Assembly: GCA_903832295.1 (NCBI GenBank)
Contig: CAILAZ010000026.1
Span: 1 to 41,436, forward strand
Reading direction: 5' to 3'
Origin: an uncultured Acidobacteriota bacterium
GTDB taxonomy: Bacteria > Acidobacteriota > Terriglobia > Terriglobales > Acidobacteriaceae
Length of the DNA: 41,436 nt
Shown: one piece after another, positions 32,504 to 40,932 of the stretch
Position numbering within the stretch: position 1 is the first letter of the stretch
Layout: every line of letters begins with the position of its first letter
Made by a program: the position numbers and the translations under genes
Notes under the pieces: generated by a model
Database searches by the model: none
Told to the model about the DNA's origin: nothing
Seen by the model: only the letters and a program-made list of their open reading frames with translations

Positions 32504-34439
32504 CGGTCGTCCTCACCATGCGGTAGAAACTCTGTACTGTCGAGTAATACTTTGTGTCCAGCAGCATCGCATCCGTCCTCAGCGAGCGCGTCAGGTGCAA
32601 CTTCCCCTTCACGCTCTCCACCTTGGAGCTAAACGCCACCGCCTTCAAATCCCGGTCGAGTGCCTCCGGCACACTGCTCACCTTCCAGCCCGCCGGAAGC
32701 TCAATCGTCACATCATCCACCTTCAGTGTCGGATACTCGTAATAGATCGGGTAAGTCCGCGCCGCATGATCGAACACATGCTTTTCCGCCGCGGAGAACA
32801 ATCCCGTCGCCAGCAGCGCTCTCTTGCCCGCTGACATCGCCCACCCCGGAACCCTCAGCGTGAACTCGGCCACCAGCGGCACGGAAGTATCTTTCCACTC
32901 CGGCTTGTTCACCAGCTCCACTTCAATCGTCACTGGCACCGACTCCCGAATTTCGTTCTCCAGGTACTTCTTCTTGGAAACCTCATCCTGGTTGCGCTCT
33001 TGATCGCGCAGTTCATACGCCTGCAGGCCCGTGTAGGTAACCACCAGCTTGCCTTCCAGCGAGCCGCTCTCCTCATCCAGCTTCAACTCCGCCTTGCGCT
33101 CCGTCCGCGCGTCAGCGCTCGTCGTCATCGGCGTCATGATCCACTGGCCACCGTCCTTGTCCAACCGGATCCCCTTCACGTTCGTCTCACCCCACGGAAG
33201 TTCGCCAAACGCTGTAAACGCCGCCCCCGGATCGCAGTACACTTCCTTGCCATTCAACCGCACCACAACCGCATTTGTATCCAGCTTCCTGTCTTCCAGC
33301 TTGTTGGGATTGAAGAAGTACTCAGAGCGGTTGGAAATTCGCGCTCCATACGCCTCCAACCCTGCAGCCTTCACTAGCCCCAGATAAAGCCACGTCAGCC
33401 CATACCCGTTTCCCCAGCCCGCCTTCCAAACATCTTCCACATTGTTCTGGGGCTTCTCCTTGTCGCGCTTCTTCTCCTGCTCCGTCCGCTCCACCCCAAA
33501 GCTGACGTTACGCAACTGCTGCACTCGGGCATAAATCTTCCGTGCCTTCACCTCCGGCGTATCGCCCGGTGAAACAATCTGTGCCACCGCCTGTTCCATC
33601 GCCTTGCGCTTGTTGGTGAAGTCATCCATCCCGCTGTAGAACTTTTTTCCAGCCTGTTTCCAGAACTTGTCCTGGTCCTTTTCCAGAATTCCGCTCGAGT
33701 AAGTAAAGTCCACCCGCGACTTCAACTCGTTTTCTGGGGGCATGTAGTCTTCTGCCAAGAATGCCTTTACGTCGTTTGCTTCCATTCGCACGACCTTGTC
33801 CGGATCCTGCTTCGGAGGGTTATCCACCCCCTGCCAACTCCAGCGCACGCTCATGTTTGAGTAGTCGTTGTGGTAGGGCTTCAGGGAAAACTTTGCCTTC
33901 TTCGTAAACAGCTCTTGGCTCAGAATCCAGTGCGAATCAAATATCCAGTCCTCGCTCAGATCGGTCGTATAGAAGTACTCAATGACGCTGCCCACCTGCA
34001 CATCGGGAAGGGTCAATGTCTTTGCCAGGTACTTCACGCCTTTCGCCTTCACAATCGTCTTGTCGAACACTTTGCCTTCATAGTTGGCAATCGTGCCGTC
34101 CGGACGGATTGTGCGCGCCTTGATCCTGCTGATATTCCCGCTTTCCTTTACGAAAGGGATTTCGATGTCCGCGTACTTCCGTCCCTCTTCGGTCAGAATT
34201 TTGATCCGGATGTAATCGTCCTCGTGCGAGGTCGACCCGTTATCGTCCCGGTCCACCTGCCGGTACAAAATAATCGCCGGCGCGCCCGGAGCCTTCGGCT
34301 CAGCCTTCATCGCCAGCTCTTCCGCCGACGGCGGTTGGAAACCAAACCCCGCGTGCGCCGCCGTCGGAGACAGCACGGCAACCGCCATAGCCATCCAGGT
34401 TGCAACTGCAGACCAACTCCACGAGCGTAACCGCACCAT
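32454..34439 (-). CDS. DUF3857 / transglutaminase-like exported protein lacking catalytic Cys and His
   Basis: This 661-residue paralog has a signal peptide (MAMAVAVLSPTAAHAG) and the same three-domain order. In a gapless comparison with the next gene, GWGNGYGLTWLYLGLVKAAG aligns to YGDCKDKATLMGSMLHEIG: the catalytic Cys position is Gly345, and where the partner has FDHVV this protein has DTNAVV, so the His is lost. The Asp is kept (CDPGAAFTAFG). It therefore looks like a pseudo-transglutaminase that may bind a substrate or form a complex with the active partner. The DUF3857 domain lies before it (RDDNGSTSHEDDYIRIKILT, SRIKARTIRPDGTIANYEGK). A 370-bp divergent region lies upstream. Confidence 0.82.
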   Translation of the reverse strand: MVRLRSWSWSAVATWMAMAVAVLSPTAAHAGFGFQPPSAEELAMKAEPKAPGAPAIILYRQVDRDDNGSTSHEDDYIRIKILTEEGRKYADIEIPFVKESGNISRIKARTIRPDGTIANYEGKVFDKTIVKAKGVKYLAKTLTLPDVQVGSVIEYFYTTDLSEDWIFDSHWILSQELFTKKAKFSLKPYHNDYSNMSVRWSWQGVDNPPKQDPDKVVRMEANDVKAFLAEDYMPPENELKSRVDFTYSSGILEKDQDKFWKQAGKKFYSGMDDFTNKRKAMEQAVAQIVSPGDTPEVKARKIYARVQQLRNVSFGVERTEQEKKRDKEKPQNNVEDVWKAGWGNGYGLTWLYLGLVKAAGLEAYGARISNRSEYFFNPNKLEDRKLDTNAVVVRLNGKEVYCDPGAAFTAFGELPWGETNVKGIRLDKDGGQWIMTPMTTSADARTERKAELKLDEESGSLEGKLVVTYTGLQAYELRDQERNQDEVSKKKYLENEIRESVPVTIEVELVNKPEWKDTSVPLVAEFTLRVPGWAMSAGKRALLATGLFSAAEKHVFDHAARTYPIYYEYPTLKVDDVTIELPAGWKVSSVPEALDRDLKAVAFSSKVESVKGKLHLTRSLRTDAMLLDTKYYSTVQSFYRMVRTTDEQQIVLLPGTSTASN

Positions 34440-34809
34440 AACGAAGCTCCTCGCTGAACTAGAAATTAAGTTGTCCTTACTGTTGCGGTGCCCACCGCGC
34501 CTGCACCGCCTGCCGCCTCGGACTTTTGGGGGAGTACGAATGTCCGGAGTTCAAGAAAATCGGCTTGGTGGAAATCGAATTATATCCAGCACACATTCTC
34601 GCGCTACGCGACCCGCATCACATCGCCGCGTGATCCCCGCCTCGTTACTGCGCGATAATTGCTACGCGGCCTTTCGTCTTCTCTGCCCCGCCGACTTCAC
34701 AAACCTTTACACCTTCCCGCTCTCTTCCAGCAACCTTCCGGCTCATACTGGGTTCGTCATCAGCAGAGCACCGTCCGCCGTCCGCCGCACTTCCACTTGG
34801 AGGAACAGA
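34440..34809. other. 370-bp divergent intergenic region
   Basis: It separates the transglutaminase-like pair (minus) from a small secreted protein gene (plus). It must carry promoters for both, but no pair of hexamers near consensus was found, apart from AT-rich patches near 34460 and 34577. No gene, repeat or RNA structure was recognised. Confidence 0.4.
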
Positions 34810-35331
34810 ATGTCCTATCCTTTCCGACGCCTCACCGCCCTCGCAGCCATCTTCCTCGTCTGTGCACTGCCGCTCTGTGCCCAGCACAAAAGCTCAGCAA
34901 ATGCGGGCATCAACACCCTTGCCGCACCCGTTCCTGCCCCCCTGCTCAACGGCAAGCGGGTCTTCGTCTCTTATGAACTCGGCGACGTCACCTCTTTCCC
35001 CTCCCGTTACAGCGGAAGCCCTGAGCGCGCATACGGCGAACTCATTGCCGAAATGAAAACCTGGGGACGCTATCAGATCGTCGCCGATCCAACCGATGCT
35101 GACCTCATCTTCGCCATCCGCTTCGTCGATCCTCCCGAGCTTCCCCGCCCCCAGATCAGGCTTGGAATCTACGACCCGAGGTCCCACGCCTCCCTCTGGG
35201 GCTTCGTCGAGGAAATCGACTTCGCCTTCCTCAAGAAAAATCGCGATGCCGATTTCTCCGCCACCGTCCACAAACTCGTATCAGACGTTCAAGCCTTGCT
35301 CGCTACCTCCGCCATCCCTCGTCAGCCATGA
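34810..35331 (+). CDS. Small exported protein of unknown function
   Basis: The 173-residue protein has a signal peptide (LTALAAIFLVCALPLCA) followed by a compact domain with strands RVFVSYELGDVT, RYQIVADPTDADLIFAIRFV, IRLGIYDPRSHASLWGFVEE and a C-terminal helix (SATVHKLVSDVQALL). Proteins of this pattern occur in acidobacteria, but I cannot name a family. GGAGG is six bases before the ATG at 34810. A frame to 34471 runs through intergenic DNA and is not used. It converges on a methyltransferase gene across a long hairpin. Confidence 0.65.
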   Translation: MSYPFRRLTALAAIFLVCALPLCAQHKSSANAGINTLAAPVPAPLLNGKRVFVSYELGDVTSFPSRYSGSPERAYGELIAEMKTWGRYQIVADPTDADLIFAIRFVDPPELPRPQIRLGIYDPRSHASLWGFVEEIDFAFLKKNRDADFSATVHKLVSDVQALLATSAIPRQP

Positions 35332-35338
35332 CCATCAA

Positions 35339-35370
35339 GCGAATGGGGTGCCAGTTGGCACCCCATTCGC
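35339..35370. terminator. Perfect 15-bp inverted repeat between convergent genes
   Basis: GCGAATGGGGTGCCA (35339-35353) and its exact complement (35356-35370) are separated by only two bases, giving a very stable hairpin on either strand. It lies eight bases after the secreted protein stop and 27 before the methyltransferase stop. It has no T-tract, so it is either a bidirectional barrier or an extragenic palindrome. Its GGGGTGCCA core recalls the GGGTGCCCA at the 26.2 kb terminator. Confidence 0.6.
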
Positions 35371-35396
35371 ATACCGCACCTCCGCCACGTTGCCCT

Positions 35397-36230
35397 CTAT
35401 TCCTTCCTCGCCGTCGCCACCACCATCTGCGCATCCATGCGCACATATTCTCCATCAAACTGCTCATTCAGCGCAGCCAGCACTGCTGCATCGACCGCCG
35501 CGTCGCCATCCACCTTTTCCAGCATCCCGCGGAACGGAACCGTCACTCCCCGGAAGTAGTCCCACATCTCCTCCGGCGACCCGTGCCAGTCCCAGCGCAG
35601 CTTCTCCAACTTCTCCTCCACCGCGCCAAAGCCCGCCTCACGCAGCGCCGCACCCAGTGTCCCCGCCTCTCCAAACTTGAACATCGTCTGCGCCCCCGCC
35701 GGAATCTCCAGCTCCGGTCGCACTCGCCTTACCGCACCAACTGTCATCTGGAAGTAAGGCTGCTCCATAGCTCCCCACGCCAGCAGCGCCACTCGCCCGC
35801 CCGGTTTCAGCACCCGCCGCACCTCTCCCAGCGCCTTCCTCAAATCGCCAAAGAACATCACTCCCAGTCGGCTTGTCACCAGGTCAAAGCTCGCATCCCC
35901 AAACGGCAGTGCGTGTACATCCGCCTCCATGTACTCCACATTCTCCAACCCGCGCTTCCGTGCCCGTCCTCGCGCCACCTCCAGCGGAAGCGCCGCCATA
36001 TCCGCCCCCACCACCTGCCCTTTGCCCTGCAGCAGCGCCGCCATTGAGATCGAGGGCTCCCCCGCTCCGCACGCCACGTCCAGCACTCGCATTCCATCCA
36101 CAATTGGCAAGCCCTTCAGCGCCGCATCCACAATCGCCGCCGTCACCGCCTCACCCATCTCGGCGGACTGCCGCTTGAATCGCTCCCCTGCATTCAACCG
36201 CGCGAAACTATCCCACACCTGCTCCGCCAT
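35397..36230 (-). CDS. Class I SAM-dependent methyltransferase (UbiE-like)
   Basis: The 277-residue enzyme has the Rossmann-type methyltransferase fold. Motif I is VLDVACGAGEPSISMA, the acidic loop is VVGADMAALPLEVARGRA, motif II-III is ADVHALPFGDASFDLVTSRL and motif post-III is RRVLKPGGRVALLAWG. This is closest in feel to the UbiE/COQ5-like group. The acceptor is unknown. GGAGGAG stands just upstream of ATG 36230. It is divergent from the peptidase C26 gene over 86 bp. Confidence 0.85.
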   Translation of the reverse strand: MAEQVWDSFARLNAGERFKRQSAEMGEAVTAAIVDAALKGLPIVDGMRVLDVACGAGEPSISMAALLQGKGQVVGADMAALPLEVARGRARKRGLENVEYMEADVHALPFGDASFDLVTSRLGVMFFGDLRKALGEVRRVLKPGGRVALLAWGAMEQPYFQMTVGAVRRVRPELEIPAGAQTMFKFGEAGTLGAALREAGFGAVEEKLEKLRWDWHGSPEEMWDYFRGVTVPFRGMLEKVDGDAAVDAAVLAALNEQFDGEYVRMDAQMVVATARKE

Positions 36231-36303
36231 CTGCTCTCCTCCGCACGCTCACCGCTATGCTAGTCCTTTCGCCCGCGTTCTGTTCCTGTGTACGCCGCCG
36301 CGT

Positions 36304-36309
36304 TATCAT
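36304..36309 (+). promoter_or_regulatory. Candidate -10 of the peptidase C26 gene, leaderless geometry
   Basis: TATCAT ends seven bases before the ATG at 36317. The seven-base interval CTTCCCC has no ribosome binding site. Confidence 0.35.
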
Positions 36310-36316
36310 CTTCCCC

Positions 36317-37084
36317 ATGAAGCCGCGCATCGCCATCCCCGTTCCCAACTCTGACCCTGAGTACTCCACCCGCGCCCTGCCCGACTATCTCAACTCCATC
36401 ACTGCTGCCGGAGGCGTGCCCGTCCTCATCGACCTCCATCTCTCCAACGTCGAAGCCGCCCAGCTCGCAAAATACTGCGACGGCATTCTCCTCCCCGGCT
36501 CTCCCGCCGACGTCGATCCCCAGAAGTACAACGAGCACCGCAATCCCCGCACCGCCGCCCCGGACCCCGCGCGCGACAACATCGACGAGCTCCTTCTTCA
36601 GGACGCGCACAACATGCGCAAGCCCATCCTCACCATCTGCTACGGAACCCAGTCCCTCAACGTATGGCGCAACGGAACTCTCGTCCAGCACATCGAGTCC
36701 TCCGTCCAGCACTCGCGAACTCCCGGCGCTCCGCGCACCGAGGTCATCGAGCATCCTGCCCAAATAGAACCCGGCTCCGCCCTCGCCTCCCTCACCGGCG
36801 ACGCAACCATCATCGTCAACTCCAGCCATCACCAGTCCGTCGCCATCCCCGGGGACGCTCTTCGCGTCGTTGCCCGCTCTCCCCAGGACTCCGTCATCGA
36901 GGCCGTCGAAGGTGCCACCGCCGGACACTGGGTGCTCGGCGTTCAGTGGCATCCCGAACGAACCTTCGATAAAAACGAAGTGTCGCGTCGAATCTTCGAA
37001 CAACTCATCGCCGAGTCCCGCGCCTTCCATCGGGCGCTCGCCCTCCGCTCCCCCGATTTTGAGAACGTAAGGATGAACCAATAG
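36317..37084 (+). CDS. Gamma-glutamyl-GABA hydrolase-like class I amidotransferase (peptidase C26)
   Basis: This cytoplasmic hydrolase of the PuuD/YvdE group cleaves gamma-glutamyl amide bonds. The nucleophile is Cys108 in ILTICYGTQSLNVW (the usual ICRGxQ reads ICYGTQ), and the base pair is in VLGVQWHPERTF. LLPGSPADVDPQKYNE matches the family's GGxDxxPxxY loop. Length is 255 residues. An in-frame upstream ATG would run through the promoter. It is divergent from the methyltransferase gene. Confidence 0.88.
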   Translation: MKPRIAIPVPNSDPEYSTRALPDYLNSITAAGGVPVLIDLHLSNVEAAQLAKYCDGILLPGSPADVDPQKYNEHRNPRTAAPDPARDNIDELLLQDAHNMRKPILTICYGTQSLNVWRNGTLVQHIESSVQHSRTPGAPRTEVIEHPAQIEPGSALASLTGDATIIVNSSHHQSVAIPGDALRVVARSPQDSVIEAVEGATAGHWVLGVQWHPERTFDKNEVSRRIFEQLIAESRAFHRALALRSPDFENVRMNQ

Positions 37085-37279
37085 GCCATAGAAAGTCGCC
37101 TGGTTTGATGACCAATCAGTAAATCGTTCAGGACCGACCTCAACCATTGCGCCGCCGGTAACTACAGCTCCGCAAACGATTATCACAATGGTCAATCCTT
37201 GCTCCCCAACTCTCCCCTCGCCGTTCTAAGATGGTTTCGTCGGAAAATCGCTCCACCCGCACTCCTGGAGAAGCTTTTC

Positions 37280-38050
37280 ATGAGTCTCACCCTCGATCTC
37301 AGCGGCAAAGTTGCTCTCGTCACCGGAGGCTCGCGCGGCATCGGCGCCGCCTGCGTCCGCCTCTTCACCCAGGCCGGAGCCAGCGTCCTCTTCAACTACC
37401 AGAAGTCTTCCGAAGCCGCACAAAAGCTGGTCATTGAGTGTGGTGCCGACCGCGCCGCCGCCGTCCAGAGCGACCTCATCGGCGAGGGCGCCGAGGAGAT
37501 GCTCGTCGAGGAAACCGTCACCCGCTTCGGCCACTTGGACATCCTTGTCGTCAACCACGGCGTCTGGCCATCGCATGACGCACCCGTCGATCAGCTCTCC
37601 GACGACCAGTGGCGCTCCACCATGGCCATCAACCTCGACAGTGCATTTTTACTGGTCAAATCCGCCGTCCGCGTCATGAAACAATCCCGCCGCGGCGGAC
37701 ACATCGTCATGGTCAGCTCCACCGCCGCCCAGCGCGGCGAAGCCTTCCACTGCGACTACGCCGCCACCAAGGGCGCCATCATCAGCATGGTCAAAGGTCT
37801 CTCCACCGAGTTGGCCCGCGACCGCATCTATGTAAACTGTGTGGCTCCCGGATGGGTCGCCACCGATATGTCCGCGCCGGTCATGGCCATGCCTGAAACG
37901 CAGCAGAAGATCACCAGCCTCATCCCTCTTGGCCGCATCGCGCGCCCTGAAGAGATCGCCGGCCCCATCGTCTTTCTCTGCACGCCGCTCGCGGGATTCA
38001 TCACCGGTGAGGTCTTTAACGTCAACGGCGGTGCGGTGCTGGTAGGCTAG
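37280..38050 (+). CDS. Short-chain dehydrogenase/reductase (FabG-like)
   Basis: The 256-residue NAD(P)-dependent oxidoreductase has the cofactor motif TGGSRGIG at residues 15-22, the NHGVW structural motif (usually NNAG), the catalytic Ser in VMVSSTAAQ and Tyr-Lys in YAATKGA. The end LIPLGRIARPEEIAGPIVFL and FITGEVFNVNGGAVLVG is typical of FabG. GGAGAAG precedes the ATG. The NHGVW replacement of NNAG suggests a role other than the housekeeping fatty acid FabG. It follows the C26 gene by 195 bp. Confidence 0.9.
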   Translation: MSLTLDLSGKVALVTGGSRGIGAACVRLFTQAGASVLFNYQKSSEAAQKLVIECGADRAAAVQSDLIGEGAEEMLVEETVTRFGHLDILVVNHGVWPSHDAPVDQLSDDQWRSTMAINLDSAFLLVKSAVRVMKQSRRGGHIVMVSSTAAQRGEAFHCDYAATKGAIISMVKGLSTELARDRIYVNCVAPGWVATDMSAPVMAMPETQQKITSLIPLGRIARPEEIAGPIVFLCTPLAGFITGEVFNVNGGAVLVG

Positions 38051-38077
38051 TCCGTCGGCAAAAGGGAAGAACGAACG

Positions 38078-38908
38078 ATGAAGAAATTGCTCTCCGTGTT
38101 GCTGTTGCTCTCAGCCAGCGCCCTGGCCCAGAGCGAACCCGCACCCGCGCAGGATGCGCCTGCTCCCAAGCCCGCACCCACCGCCGAAGCTGCCGTGCAA
38201 AAGGCCCGCGTGCTGATCGATCAGATGATCGCCGCGCTCGGCGGCCCGGCCTGGCTCGAATACAAAACCATGGAGCAGCAGGGCCGCAGCTACGGCTTCT
38301 ACCACGGCAAGCCCACCTCTGCCGGCACGCTCTACTGGCGCTTCTACCAGTACCCTGACAAGGAGCGCCGCGAACTCAGCAAGCAACGCGATGTCATCTA
38401 CATCTATACCGGCGACAAAGGATACGAGAAGACCTACAAAGGCACCGCCGCCGAAGAAGCCAAGACCGTGCAGGAAGTTGTGCGCCGCCGCCAGCATTCG
38501 TTGGAAGTTGTCTTGCGCGAGTGGCTCAAGGATCCCCAGACCGTGCTCTTCTACGTCGGCCAGTCCGTTGCCGACCAGCAACTCGTCGATGTGGTCAGCA
38601 TCCTCAACAAGAACAACGATGAGCTCAGCATCGGAATTGATATCAACTCTCACCTGCCCATCAACAAGCGCTACACCTGGCGCGATGCCGATAAATACAA
38701 GATCGAGGACGAGACCGTTTATGGCAACTACCGCAAGGTGCAGGGAATCGCCACGCCTTACACGGTCACCAGCAAGCGGGACGGCGAAATCATTGGCCAA
38801 ACCTTCATGACGCACGTGGAGTACAACGCCGTCTTTGCGCCCGACTTCTTTGACGCGAAAGTCACTTACGATCCCGAAAAATACAACCCCAAGGCCAAAG
38901 CCAAGTAA
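38078..38908 (+). CDS. Exported protein of unknown function
   Basis: The 276-residue protein has a signal peptide (MKKLLSVLLLLSASALAQ), then a Pro/Ala-rich linker (PAPAQDAPAPKPAPTAEAA) and a soluble domain with strands such as TMEQQGRSYGFY, TLYWRFYQYPDKERRELSK, DVIYIYTGDKGYEKTY, RYTWRDADKYKIED and ATPYTVTSKRDGEI. It recalls LolA-like lipid-binding proteins in the way strands follow one another, which is only an impression. It lies 27 bp after the SDR gene, with AGGGAAG before the ATG, so it is likely co-transcribed. Confidence 0.7.
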   Translation: MKKLLSVLLLLSASALAQSEPAPAQDAPAPKPAPTAEAAVQKARVLIDQMIAALGGPAWLEYKTMEQQGRSYGFYHGKPTSAGTLYWRFYQYPDKERRELSKQRDVIYIYTGDKGYEKTYKGTAAEEAKTVQEVVRRRQHSLEVVLREWLKDPQTVLFYVGQSVADQQLVDVVSILNKNNDELSIGIDINSHLPINKRYTWRDADKYKIEDETVYGNYRKVQGIATPYTVTSKRDGEIIGQTFMTHVEYNAVFAPDFFDAKVTYDPEKYNPKAKAK

Positions 38909-38919
38909 CTGGATCGCGC

Positions 38920-39741
38920 ATGACACTCCGCATCAATCGAGATACGCAGCTCTGCATGTCGCTCTCCGCCAGGCCCGGAAACTTTGGCACGCGCTTCCAG
39001 AATTTCCTTTACGAACAGCTGGGGCTCAACTTCGTTTACAAGGCGTTCACCACGCGCGATCTCCGCTCCGCAATTGGCGGCATCCGCGCTCTCGGCATTC
39101 GTGGCTGTGCAGTATCCATGCCCTTCAAAGAAGCCTGTATCGAGTTTCTCGATGAACTCGATCCCTCGGCAAAAGGCATCGAGTCGGTGAACACCATCGT
39201 CAACGATGCGGGCTTTTTGCTGGCTTACAACACCGACTACATCGCAGTCGCCGAACTCCTCAGAAGCAGCGGCATCTCGCCGCAAACATCGTTTCTGTTG
39301 CGCGGCAGCGGAGGCATGGCGAAGGCGGTTGCCTGCGCGCTGCATGACTGCGGCTTCCGGAACGGAACCATTGCCGCGAGAAACCAGCTTACTGGCCGCG
39401 CTCTAGCCGAAAAATTCAAGTATCGATGGATGCCCGATGCGACATCGCTTCAAGCTCCTCTCCTGGTCAACGTGACTCCCATCGGCATGAGCGGTGGCGC
39501 AGAAGCGGATGACCTGGCATTTTCTGAAGCGGCCATCCGCCAATGTTCCACGGCATTCGACGTTGTCGCCATTCCCGCCGAGACTCCCTTCGTGCGCCGG
39601 GCCAGGGCAGCCGGCAAGCAGATTATCTCCGGCGCGGATGTCATCGTGCTCCAGGCGGTCGAGCAATTCGTCTTGTACACCGGGGTCAGGCCTGACGACG
39701 AACTGATCCGCCGCGCAGCGGAATTTGCCCGCGCAATATAA
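38920..39741 (+). CDS. Shikimate dehydrogenase-like protein (HI0607/YdiB-related)
   Basis: AroE-family enzymes reduce 3-dehydroshikimate with NADPH. Here SLS (residues 14-16) matches the shikimate contact motif SxS, but the usual PxxHN that follows is replaced by ARPGNF. The catalytic Lys70 is in AVSMPFKEA and Asp106 in YNTDYIA. The cofactor loop is LLRGSGGMAKAVACAL. The altered N-terminal substrate site points to the shikimate dehydrogenase-like branch (HI0607 type) and not to housekeeping AroE. It lies 11 bp after the secreted protein gene and likely shares its transcript. Confidence 0.8.
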   Translation: MTLRINRDTQLCMSLSARPGNFGTRFQNFLYEQLGLNFVYKAFTTRDLRSAIGGIRALGIRGCAVSMPFKEACIEFLDELDPSAKGIESVNTIVNDAGFLLAYNTDYIAVAELLRSSGISPQTSFLLRGSGGMAKAVACALHDCGFRNGTIAARNQLTGRALAEKFKYRWMPDATSLQAPLLVNVTPIGMSGGAEADDLAFSEAAIRQCSTAFDVVAIPAETPFVRRARAAGKQIISGADVIVLQAVEQFVLYTGVRPDDELIRRAAEFARAI

Positions 39742-39847
39742 GCAAAGGTATATTCCAGAATCTGAAAACTTTCGGTCCGCCTCTCAGTCCACAGCTGGAT
39801 GCGGTGCGATTGTCTTTCCCCAGCCACGTAGAGTGGTAAGAATCCCA

Positions 39848-39896
39848 CAGGTTATTTTTCCAGAATGCCTGTAACCTGAAATGGAATCGCAGGTTA
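39848..39896 (+). promoter_or_regulatory. Three-copy CAGGTTA element in front of lpxC
   Basis: CAGGTTA occurs at 39848-39854 and 39890-39896, and its complement TAACCTG at 39872-39878. In RNA the middle copy can pair with either outer copy, giving two mutually exclusive hairpins. The downstream one would end just before the GGGAG ribosome site (39899-39903). Alternatively it is an operator. Either role is inference. Confidence 0.35.
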
Positions 39897-39908
39897 TTGG
39901 GAGAGTTC

Positions 39909-40793
39909 TTGGTTTTCGAGCAGACAATCCGGGCTGCGGTGGAATGTTCAGGCGTTGGCCTGCACAGTGGAGTTCCGGTGCGAATGCGCATCGTCCCCGC
40001 GTCTCCGGGCTCGGGTATTGTCTTCCGCAGGACCGACCTTGACGACTTCCAGGTGGAGGCGACGGGACGCAACGTTGCCAAGGTGAGCTACGCCACCAGC
40101 CTGATGAAGAAAGGCGTACTCATCTCCACCACCGAACATGTGCTCTCGGCCTTTGTCGGCATGGGCGTGGACAACGCAATCGTCGAACTCGACAACCTGG
40201 AACTGCCGATCCTCGATGGCAGCGCGCTGCCCATTGTTGAGATGGTGCAGCGAGTTGGGCTGCGCCGGCAGAAGCGCCCGCGCCAATACCTGCGCGTGCT
40301 CAAGGCAGTGGAAGTGCGCGATGGCGACAAGTTCGTCGGCCTTTATCCGGCGGAAAACTTTTCGGTCTGCTACTCCATCAATTTCGATCACCCTTTGATC
40401 GGCGATGAATCGATATGTGTCGATCTTTCGCGTGGCGACTACGCGCGCGATATCGCTCCGGCGCGCACCTTCGGATTTCTGCATGAGGTGGAAGCGTTGC
40501 GCAACATGGGGCTGATCCGCGGTGCGACCGAGGACAATGCAATTGTGCTTACCCGCGATGGAATTAAGAACGGGCCGCTGCGCTTTGAGAATGAGTTCGT
40601 GCGCCACAAAGTGCTGGACCTCATCGGCGACCTCTCGCTGATTGGGCACCAGGTGCTGGGCCGCGTTGTGGCAGACCGCGCCGGACATGCCATGCACACC
40701 GCCCTGGTCAGCCGTCTTATCCGCGACACCTCCTCCTGGGAACTGTCCACTCTCACCGAACCCGAACTCCTTCCAGAAGCGGTGCCCGTTTAG
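39909..40793 (+). CDS. lpxC: UDP-3-O-acyl-N-acetylglucosamine deacetylase
   Basis: LpxC is the zinc enzyme of the committed step of lipid A synthesis. The metal ligands are His77 (STTEHVLSAF), His233 and Asp237 (HKVLD in VRHKVLDLIGDLSLIG); the general acid His lies in GHAMHTAL. The family's LDGSALPIVE is present. Length is 294 residues. The chosen start is TTG at 39909, with GGGAG (39899-39903) five bases before it; it begins LVFEQTIR, the usual LpxC N-terminus. A TTG at 39897 lies before the ribosome site. A weak start plus a structured leader suggests tight control of LpxC level. Confidence 0.95.
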   Translation: MVFEQTIRAAVECSGVGLHSGVPVRMRIVPASPGSGIVFRRTDLDDFQVEATGRNVAKVSYATSLMKKGVLISTTEHVLSAFVGMGVDNAIVELDNLELPILDGSALPIVEMVQRVGLRRQKRPRQYLRVLKAVEVRDGDKFVGLYPAENFSVCYSINFDHPLIGDESICVDLSRGDYARDIAPARTFGFLHEVEALRNMGLIRGATEDNAIVLTRDGIKNGPLRFENEFVRHKVLDLIGDLSLIGHQVLGRVVADRAGHAMHTALVSRLIRDTSSWELSTLTEPELLPEAVPV

Positions 40794-40859
40794 CAGGGCC
40801 CTCGCCCTTCGAACGAAGTTCAGTCCGGCTCTCTCCCGCATCTGCACTGTCCAGACCTC

Positions 40860-40865
40860 TATAAT
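40860..40865 (+). promoter_or_regulatory. Candidate -10 of tldD
   Basis: TATAAT is a perfect -10 match about 68 bases before the tldD start. No -35 is seen at the right distance and the TG extension is absent. Confidence 0.35.
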
Positions 40866-40932
40866 CGACCTTTGGCCCCGTGCTCTGCTTCTAAACGGCG
40901 TGTCGGGCATCCAATGAGCTGTGAGTAAAACT

